Assembly: GCA_017395105.1 (NCBI GenBank)
Contig: JAFPWD010000048.1
Coordinates: 29,430 to 93,429 of the forward strand
Direction of reading: 5' to 3'
DNA: 64,000 bases
From: Clostridia bacterium
GTDB lineage: Bacteria > Bacillota > Clostridia > Christensenellales > CAG-138
Position numbers and translations under genes: made by a program. Each line of letters starts with the position of its first letter. Within the stretch, counting starts at the first letter, position 1. Shown here piece by piece: positions 59,418 through 64,000 of the stretch. The notes beneath the pieces were generated by a model that was given only the letters and a program-made list of their open reading frames with translations, ran no database searches and had not been told where the DNA came from.

Positions 59418-60389
59418 ATGGCTAAGGTCAAGAACTTCAAAACCATCTTCCCCGCAGTATCCGTACCTCTCAACGAGGATTACTCCATCAATGAACCCGA
59501 GTTCCGCGCTTATCTCCGCTGGATCAAGAGCTTCTACGATCAGGGCATCGAGGGTCTCGTTTGCAACGGTCACACCGGCGAGATCACCGGCCTCACCCGC
59601 GCAGAGCGCAAAAGAGTCACCGAGATCTGCTCCGAGGAGTGCGGCGACAAGATGACCATTATTTCCGGTCTGAACTGCGAGAACACCCACGAAGCCATCG
59701 AGATGGCGCGCGAAGCAAAGGAAGCCGGCGCTGACGGCATCCTGCTCATGCCCCCGCACATGTGGCTCCGCTTCGGCATGAACCCCGATGCACCCTTCAA
59801 CTTCGTTAAGGAAGTTGCCGAAGGCGCAGATATCGACATCATCATCCACCTCTACCCTGCCACCTCCAAGGCATTCTATCCCGTTGAGACACTCATCAAG
59901 ATGTGCAACGAGATCGAGCACGTTAAGTGCATCAAGATGGGTACCCGCGTTACCTCAATCTACGAGCACGACGTTCGTCTGCTCCGCGAAAAGTGTCCTG
60001 ATATCTCCCTCATCACCTGCCACGATGAGACCCTCTGCGTTTCCTGGTTCCCCGGCATGGACGGCGCTCTGATCGGCTTTGCGGGCTGCGTACCCGAGCT
60101 CATCTGCCCCGCCCGCGAGGTATTCGCACATCCCGAGAAGCACACCCTCAAGGAAGCTCAGGATTGGTCCGACCGTATATATCACATCTCCCAGGCTATC
60201 TACGGCGGCGGCCAGCCCTCCGGCGAAGCTCATGCCCGCCTTAAGGAAGCGCTCTATCAGCGCGGCATTTTCTCCAATGCCCTTATGCGCAAGCCCGTTC
60301 TGCCCCTCGATCAGGAGGAGAAGGATTGGGTCGCTCTCGGCCTTGAGCGCAGCAAGCTGCCCAAGGTTGATATGAGTCAGTTTAAATAA
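59418..60389 (+). CDS. Dihydrodipicolinate synthase family aldolase/lyase
   Basis: A 323-aa member of the DapA/NanA class I aldolase family. The Schiff-base lysine is K173 in VKCIKMG, the tyrosine Y146 lies in IIIHLYPATSK, and the carboxylate-binding loop is GHTGE (51-55). All are intact, so it should act on a 2-keto acid. It is longer than DapA and lies with a transporter and a LacI regulator, so a catabolic role on a sugar acid or keto acid is more likely than lysine synthesis. AAGGAGA precedes the ATG. A strong hairpin separates it from the transporter. Confidence 0.88.
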   Translation: MAKVKNFKTIFPAVSVPLNEDYSINEPEFRAYLRWIKSFYDQGIEGLVCNGHTGEITGLTRAERKRVTEICSEECGDKMTIISGLNCENTHEAIEMAREAKEAGADGILLMPPHMWLRFGMNPDAPFNFVKEVAEGADIDIIIHLYPATSKAFYPVETLIKMCNEIEHVKCIKMGTRVTSIYEHDVRLLREKCPDISLITCHDETLCVSWFPGMDGALIGFAGCVPELICPAREVFAHPEKHTLKEAQDWSDRIYHISQAIYGGGQPSGEAHARLKEALYQRGIFSNALMRKPVLPLDQEEKDWVALGLERSKLPKVDMSQFK

Positions 60390-60414
60390 TCTTCGCGGGA
60401 CATACTCTGCCCGG

Positions 60415-60460
60415 AAGGCCCTCCCGCGGCAAAAATCGTGCTCGGGAGGGCCTTTATAAA
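60415..60460 (+). terminator. Strong hairpin between the aldolase and the transporter
   Basis: AAGGCCCTCCCG (60415-60426) pairs perfectly with CGGGAGGGCCTT (60443-60454), followed by TATAAAAG. It lies within what looks like an operon, so it probably lowers transporter expression or stabilises the aldolase mRNA. Confidence 0.7.
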
Positions 60461-60484
60461 AGGTTTTCAATAGGAGGAACCACT

Positions 60485-61771
60485 ATGGAAGTTAAGAATA
60501 AACAAGGACTTATCGGCGAGGACGTAAAGGTTTTGCCGTTAGGACAGCTGTTGAAGCGCATCGGTCCCGGTCTGATAGCAACCGGCATCGTTGTCGGCCC
60601 CGGCGCGGTTACTACGGCTTCGATGCTCGGCGCAAACTACGGTTACGCCCTGGTTTGGCTGTTTCTTCCCATAATCTTCATGGGCATAACCTTCGTTATG
60701 ACCTCAAACTGGCTCGCTACCACCACCGGAATGCCGACAATCCATGCGATCCGCAAGTATTTCGGAAAGGTCGGAGCAGGCATAGTCGGCGTTGCCCTCT
60801 TTCTTGCATGTCTCTTCTTCACGATGGGCAACATCTCCGGCACCGGCGCAGGCATGAACCTCATCTTCGGCATCGACTGGAAGATAGGCTCGGCAATAAT
60901 GATAGTTATCGTCGTGCTCGCCTACTTCGCCAAGAACGTTTACAGCAAGGTTGAGAAGCTCATCACTCTTTGTATAATAATTATGATAATCGCCTTCTAC
61001 GTCACTCTCGTGGGCGTAGGCGGCCCCAACGCCAAGGAGCTCGGCAAGGGTCTCGTCAGCTTCAAGATACCCGCAGGCAGCCTTGCAACTGCGCTTGCGT
61101 TCATCTCCACCAATGCTGCCATCACCACCGGCATCTATAACACCTATCTCGGCAAAGAAAAAAAGTGGAAGAGGGATGATCTTTTCAACGGCGTTATGTT
61201 CACCGATTCTCTCGTTCACGTTATCTCCGTTGTGCTCATCACCGGCGCTATCGTTCTCGTTGGTGCGATCGTTCTGTTCCCCGAGGGCAAGAGCATCAAG
61301 GCTCCCGCTCAGCTTGCTGGTATGCTTGAGCCCATCATGGGCAACGCCGCAAGGTACATCATGGGCTTCGCGCTTGTTGGTGCGGGCTTCTCCTCCCTGC
61401 TTGCAAACACTCAGCGCGGCATGGTGCTTCTCGGCGCAGGCATCAACAAGCAGACCGGTATGGAAAGCAAGTTCGTTCGCTACGGCTGCCTTGCCTGCCT
61501 CGTGTTCGCAATGATAATTTGCTATAGCTTCAACGGCTCGCCAACGCAGCTCATCCTCCTTGCAAACATCGCCACCTCTATCGCAACTCCTGTTGCCGGT
61601 TTGTTCGTGGTGCTGCTCATCTGGAGAAAGGACGTAAACAAGGGCTACAAGGCTCCCACTGCGCTCCGCATCTGCATGACTCTGAGCTACATCTTCGTTC
61701 TCGTGATGACCGGCTTCGCATTCGCAACCAGCATCATCCCCAACATCTCAAGCCTTTTCGGAGGTGCTTGA
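60485..61771 (+). CDS. Nramp-fold transporter lacking the metal-binding motifs
   Basis: A 428-aa membrane protein with about eleven helices and the overall Nramp sequence plan (IGPGLIATGIVVGPGAVTTA, YGYALVWLFLPIIF). In canonical Nramp metal transporters helix 1 has DPGN and helix 6 has MPH. Here they read GPGA and AAIT (NAAITTGIYNTYLG), so the metal-coordinating Asp, Asn and Met are missing. It is therefore unlikely to be an ordinary Mn/Fe transporter. Its place beside a keto-acid aldolase and a LacI regulator suggests uptake of an organic acid or sugar acid; this is inference. AGGAGG precedes the ATG. Confidence 0.82.
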   Translation: MEVKNKQGLIGEDVKVLPLGQLLKRIGPGLIATGIVVGPGAVTTASMLGANYGYALVWLFLPIIFMGITFVMTSNWLATTTGMPTIHAIRKYFGKVGAGIVGVALFLACLFFTMGNISGTGAGMNLIFGIDWKIGSAIMIVIVVLAYFAKNVYSKVEKLITLCIIIMIIAFYVTLVGVGGPNAKELGKGLVSFKIPAGSLATALAFISTNAAITTGIYNTYLGKEKKWKRDDLFNGVMFTDSLVHVISVVLITGAIVLVGAIVLFPEGKSIKAPAQLAGMLEPIMGNAARYIMGFALVGAGFSSLLANTQRGMVLLGAGINKQTGMESKFVRYGCLACLVFAMIICYSFNGSPTQLILLANIATSIATPVAGLFVVLLIWRKDVNKGYKAPTALRICMTLSYIFVLVMTGFAFATSIIPNISSLFGGA

Positions 61772-61880
61772 TAGGGCTTGCAAAATGCGGCGCTTCGCGG
61801 TATAATATAGTATTCGAACGATAATCGACGGTTATTTTCTGCCGCCGGCACCGCATTGGGCACCACGCGCAATCAACATC

Positions 61881-61912
61881 GGGGGCAGCCGTAAAACGCT
61901 GCTCCCATTTTT
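61881..61912 (+). terminator. Terminator of the transporter gene
   Basis: GGGGGCAGC (61881-61889) pairs with GCTGCTCCC (61898-61906) with one wobble, then ATTTTT. It lies close to the PsiE-like gene. Confidence 0.82.
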
Positions 61913-61929
61913 CATAAGGAGGATGGATT

Positions 61930-62361
61930 TTGAAAAGGATTTCGAGCGAGCATACCGTAAAGATTCTGCATAAAGCAAGGAAATATGTTTTCTATCTCGG
62001 AGGCGTTATAGAGTTTTTTATTTCGCTTTTTGCAGTTGCGGGCATCGTTATGCATCTGATAAGCTATGAGCCGTTCTTTGAATTATTCAAAACCGACGGA
62101 CTTCTCGAGTTTCTCAAGTATCTTTTCGATGCGATGATCGGCATAGAGTTCATAAAGCTTTTGTGCCGCAACGACCTGTACTCAATGATAGAGGTGCTGA
62201 TGTTTGCTGTCACAAGGCATCTTGTGATCCAGCATCTTGAGACCTGGGAGATACTCATCGGCACGTTCGCTATCGCCGTGCTGTTTGCAATTCGCAAATT
62301 TCTCTTCCTGCATAAGGAAACCTATGAACAGATGCAGCGCAGAAGAGAGTATATGGACTGA
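61930..62361 (+). CDS. PsiE-like small membrane protein
   Basis: A 143-aa protein with four hydrophobic segments. The middle and end (IGIEFIKLLCRNDLYSMIEV, then LVIQHLETWEILIGTFAIAV) resemble the phosphate-starvation-inducible PsiE family in order and spacing. The start is a TTG with AAGGAGG at 61917-61923, and there is no other in-frame start in a good position. It stands between two terminators. Its promoter is not obvious, and the function of PsiE proteins is unknown. Confidence 0.6.
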   Translation: MKRISSEHTVKILHKARKYVFYLGGVIEFFISLFAVAGIVMHLISYEPFFELFKTDGLLEFLKYLFDAMIGIEFIKLLCRNDLYSMIEVLMFAVTRHLVIQHLETWEILIGTFAIAVLFAIRKFLFLHKETYEQMQRRREYMD

Positions 62362-62432
62362 GCTATATGCCGCAGCTCGATTGCGAATAAGCGGCATTGC
62401 TTCATTTTCAAACAGCTTTAACTTCACAAACG

Positions 62433-62467
62433 GCATGCCTCGTTTACCGTTGGTATGCTCTTTTTTT
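62433..62467 (+). terminator. Terminator of the PsiE-like gene
   Basis: GCATGCC (62433-62439) pairs with GGTATGC (62452-62458) and is followed by TC and seven T residues. Confidence 0.75.
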
Positions 62468-62475
62468 GTTTTAGC

Positions 62476-62504
62476 TTGCATAAAGCATGAAAATGGTTTA
62501 TTAT
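62476..62504 (+). promoter_or_regulatory. Promoter of the mscS-like gene
   Basis: TTGCAT (62476-62481), 17-bp spacer, TATTAT (62499-62504), 32 bp before the ATG. Confidence 0.65.
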
Positions 62505-62536
62505 TGTTACGGTAAAACTGATCCTTCGGAGGAAAT

Positions 62537-63334
62537 ATGGACTGGAAGCATATTAAGGAAATTCTTGAAACTAACGGTATAAAGCTTGCTTTCGGCATCG
62601 GCGTGCTGATAGTAGGCTTTATCGCCGCGAAGCTAATTATTAAGCTCATAAAGCGCGGCAAGGGCTTTCAAAAGATCGACCCAACGGCGCGGGGCTTTTT
62701 TGAAGGACTTATTAAGACCGTTCTGTACGCTCTCGTTATAATCACCGCTGCCGGGGTTATGGGCATTCCGCTGACCTCGTTCGTGGCGCTTATCGCCTCG
62801 GCTGGAGTTGCTGTGAGCCTTGCGCTTCAGGGTGCGCTTGGCAATTTCGTCGGCGGCTTGATGCTGCTTATACTCAAGCCTATCCGCGCAGGCGAATATG
62901 TAAAGGTTGGCGAGCACGAGGGCACCGTTCGTGCAGTGGGCAGCTTCTATACGGAGCTTGTGACAGCCGACAACCGCAATATTTCTCTGCCAAACAGCAG
63001 CCTGACCAATACCGCGATAGTCAATTACACCCGTGAGGGCACTCGCAGGCTGGATATAGAGTTTGGCATCGCATACGGCGCAGATATAGCATCTGCTCGA
63101 AACGCACTGCTAAGTCTTGCTTTCGGGACTGCGGGCGTTTCAACCGAGCCCTCCCCCGCGGTTTTGATGAGCGAATGCGCCGATAGTGCCGTGAAGCTGA
63201 TGCTGCGCATCTGCTGCGATCAAGCGGATTATTGGCGGCTTAAATTCGAGCTGATCGAGGGCGGAAAGCTTGCACTGGACAGCGCGGGCGTTGAGATAGC
63301 CTTCCCGCAGATGGACGTGCATATCAAAAACTGA
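62537..63334 (+). CDS. mscS: Small-conductance mechanosensitive channel (MscS)
   Basis: A 265-aa channel that releases osmolytes on hypo-osmotic shock. Three helices fill the first 100 residues. The pore-lining third helix is glycine- and alanine-rich (AGVAVSLALQGALGNFVGGL), then LLILKPIRAGEYVKVGEHEG starts the cytoplasmic beta domain. NRNISLPNSSLTN is the conserved segment in the vestibule. GGAGG precedes the ATG. It is followed by the ElaA-like gene after 24 bp, and the two may be co-transcribed. Confidence 0.94.
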   Translation: MDWKHIKEILETNGIKLAFGIGVLIVGFIAAKLIIKLIKRGKGFQKIDPTARGFFEGLIKTVLYALVIITAAGVMGIPLTSFVALIASAGVAVSLALQGALGNFVGGLMLLILKPIRAGEYVKVGEHEGTVRAVGSFYTELVTADNRNISLPNSSLTNTAIVNYTREGTRRLDIEFGIAYGADIASARNALLSLAFGTAGVSTEPSPAVLMSECADSAVKLMLRICCDQADYWRLKFELIEGGKLALDSAGVEIAFPQMDVHIKN

Positions 63335-63358
63335 ATGATTAACGAATATTGAATCGAT

Positions 63359-63805
63359 ATGGAAAGCGAAATCAAAATCAAAGCCTTCGATGAGTTGACA
63401 TTAACCGAGCTTTACGAGCTTCTGCGCCTGCGCGCCGACGTTTTTGTTGTGGAGCAGAACTGCGCCTATCAGGACCTTGACGGCGTTGATCGTAACGCGG
63501 TGCAGCTTTTCACACTCGATGATAAAGAGGAATGCACCTCATGCGCCAGAATCTATCGAGATGAAACAGGCAACGGCGTTATGCGCATAGGCAGGCTCAT
63601 CTCGAAGGAACGCGGAAGAGGGAATGGAATGCGCCTGCTTAATGCCTGTATCGAGGAATGCAGGCTGCACGGTGCGGATGAAATACGCCTTCACGCCCAA
63701 CAGTACGCGATAGGCTTCTACGAAAAGGCAGGCTTTGCCGTTTGCTCCGAGGTGTTTTTTGAGGATGGGATACCACACGTTGAAATGAAGCTTTGCATGC
63801 ACTGA
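63359..63805 (+). CDS. ElaA-type GNAT acetyltransferase
   Basis: A 148-aa GNAT protein of the ElaA group. LYELLRLRADVFVVEQNCAY, then DLDGVDR, is diagnostic of ElaA. MRIGRLISKERGRGNGMRLL is the acetyl-CoA loop region, and LHAQQYAIGFYEKAGF is the C-terminal motif. The substrate is unknown. The IS30-type element begins about 45 bp after its stop, so its own 3' end is intact. Confidence 0.87.
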   Translation: MESEIKIKAFDELTLTELYELLRLRADVFVVEQNCAYQDLDGVDRNAVQLFTLDDKEECTSCARIYRDETGNGVMRIGRLISKERGRGNGMRLLNACIEECRLHGADEIRLHAQQYAIGFYEKAGFAVCSEVFFEDGIPHVEMKLCMH

Positions 63806-63873
63806 TTCGTCGTTTTTTCGGCATTTTGATCAGGTAAGTTGTATAATTAAGTGTCCAAAACAAAAAAAGAATA

Positions 63874-63944
63874 GCTCCATAGCGAGAAGCCTGATACAAT
63901 GTAAATTGGCAAAAGAACAAGTAAGGAGGCCAAAGCTATGGAGC
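63874..63944 (+). repeat. Inverted repeat that buries the transposase start codon
   Basis: GCTCCATAGC (63874-63883) is the perfect complement of GCTATGGAGC (63935-63944). The second arm contains the ATG (63938-63940), and the AAGGAGG site (63923-63929) lies in the loop. Transcripts that read in from outside would fold the start codon into a stem. Confidence 0.75.
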
Positions 63945-64000
63945 GAAACAATAATACCACAAAGTCGAGGAAAGGTAAACACCTAACATACGAGGAGCGG
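63938..64000 (+). CDS. IS30-family transposase, N-terminal 21 codons
   Basis: The frame starts MERNNNTTKSRKGKHLTYEE and runs off the window. The basic stretch followed by KHLTYEER is the usual N-terminus of IS30-family transposases, just before their helix-turn-helix. AAGGAGG lies 8 bases before the ATG. Whether the element is complete cannot be seen. Confidence 0.75.
   Translation, partial: MERNNNTTKSRKGKHLTYEER

Larger units (their letters stand above)
63851..64000 (+). mobile_element. IS30-family insertion sequence, left end (cut by window edge)
   Basis: A transposase start with IS30-family character at 63938 is preceded by a leader of about 90 bp. The outer end is placed near GTGTCCAAAAC at 63851, but the terminal repeat cannot be fixed without the other end. 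The composition here is more AT-rich than in the genes to the left. Confidence 0.65.

Overview
The window is a stretch of a bacterial chromosome, almost certainly from an anaerobic, spore-forming Firmicute of class Clostridia (gut or rumen type). The reasons are the NfnAB electron-bifurcating transhydrogenase, a YtxC-like sporulation protein, DUF4364, DUF1002 and YitT family proteins, a single-chain glycyl-tRNA synthetase, an HrcA/CIRCE heat-shock operon, and a very regular SigA promoter pattern (TTGnnn, 17 bp, TATAAT). No species can be named from the sequence. Gene density is high and most of the window is chromosomal housekeeping. The clearest signs of transfer or decay are an AT-rich stretch behind tRNA-Ala (about 0.75-1.47 kb), an AT-rich membrane-protein gene (28.7-29.8 kb) and the first bases of an IS30-type element at the right edge.

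Left third (0-24 kb): the end of 6-phosphofructokinase, a decayed gene behind tRNA-Ala, methionine gamma-lyase, a DUF1002 secreted protein, nfnAB, then typA, a CcdA-like thiol transporter and alanine racemase. A small stable-RNA cluster follows on the minus strand (tRNA-Val, a 6S-like RNA, tRNA-Gln). Next come DUF4364/YitT/glutaredoxin-like/GNAT genes, an SpoIIE-type sensor phosphatase, a short pyruvate kinase, dihydrolipoamide dehydrogenase, a UDP-sugar pyrophosphorylase, an RpiB-like isomerase, and rpmB-glyS.

Middle (24-44 kb): tspO, two tandem secreted GLUG-repeat proteins ending in dockerins, MTA/SAH nucleosidase, the hrcA-grpE-dnaK-dnaJ operon under CIRCE control, an NrdG-like radical SAM enzyme, an ECF sigma factor with a translationally coupled membrane partner, UPF0489 with a GNAT, an orphan ABC substrate-binding lipoprotein, pgsA, a peptidoglycan-binding protein and an HtrA protease.

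Right third (44-64 kb): a PhoB-type two-component system translationally coupled to a PflX-type radical SAM protein, ytxC, rpsF-ssb-rpsR, arginine deiminase coupled to a small unknown protein, a P-loop protein joined to an alanyl-tRNA-editing-like (SAD) domain, and a four-gene regulator/kinase/ABC transporter locus with four contiguous 11-bp repeats before the transporter genes. A LacI-controlled locus pairs a dihydrodipicolinate-synthase-family aldolase with an Nramp-fold transporter that lacks the canonical metal-binding residues. A PsiE-like protein, MscS, an ElaA-type GNAT and the IS30 start close the window.

The most promising under-described items are the P-loop/SAD protein, the LacI-aldolase-Nramp-like locus, the 6S-like RNA tucked between two tRNAs, and the ArcA-coupled small protein.
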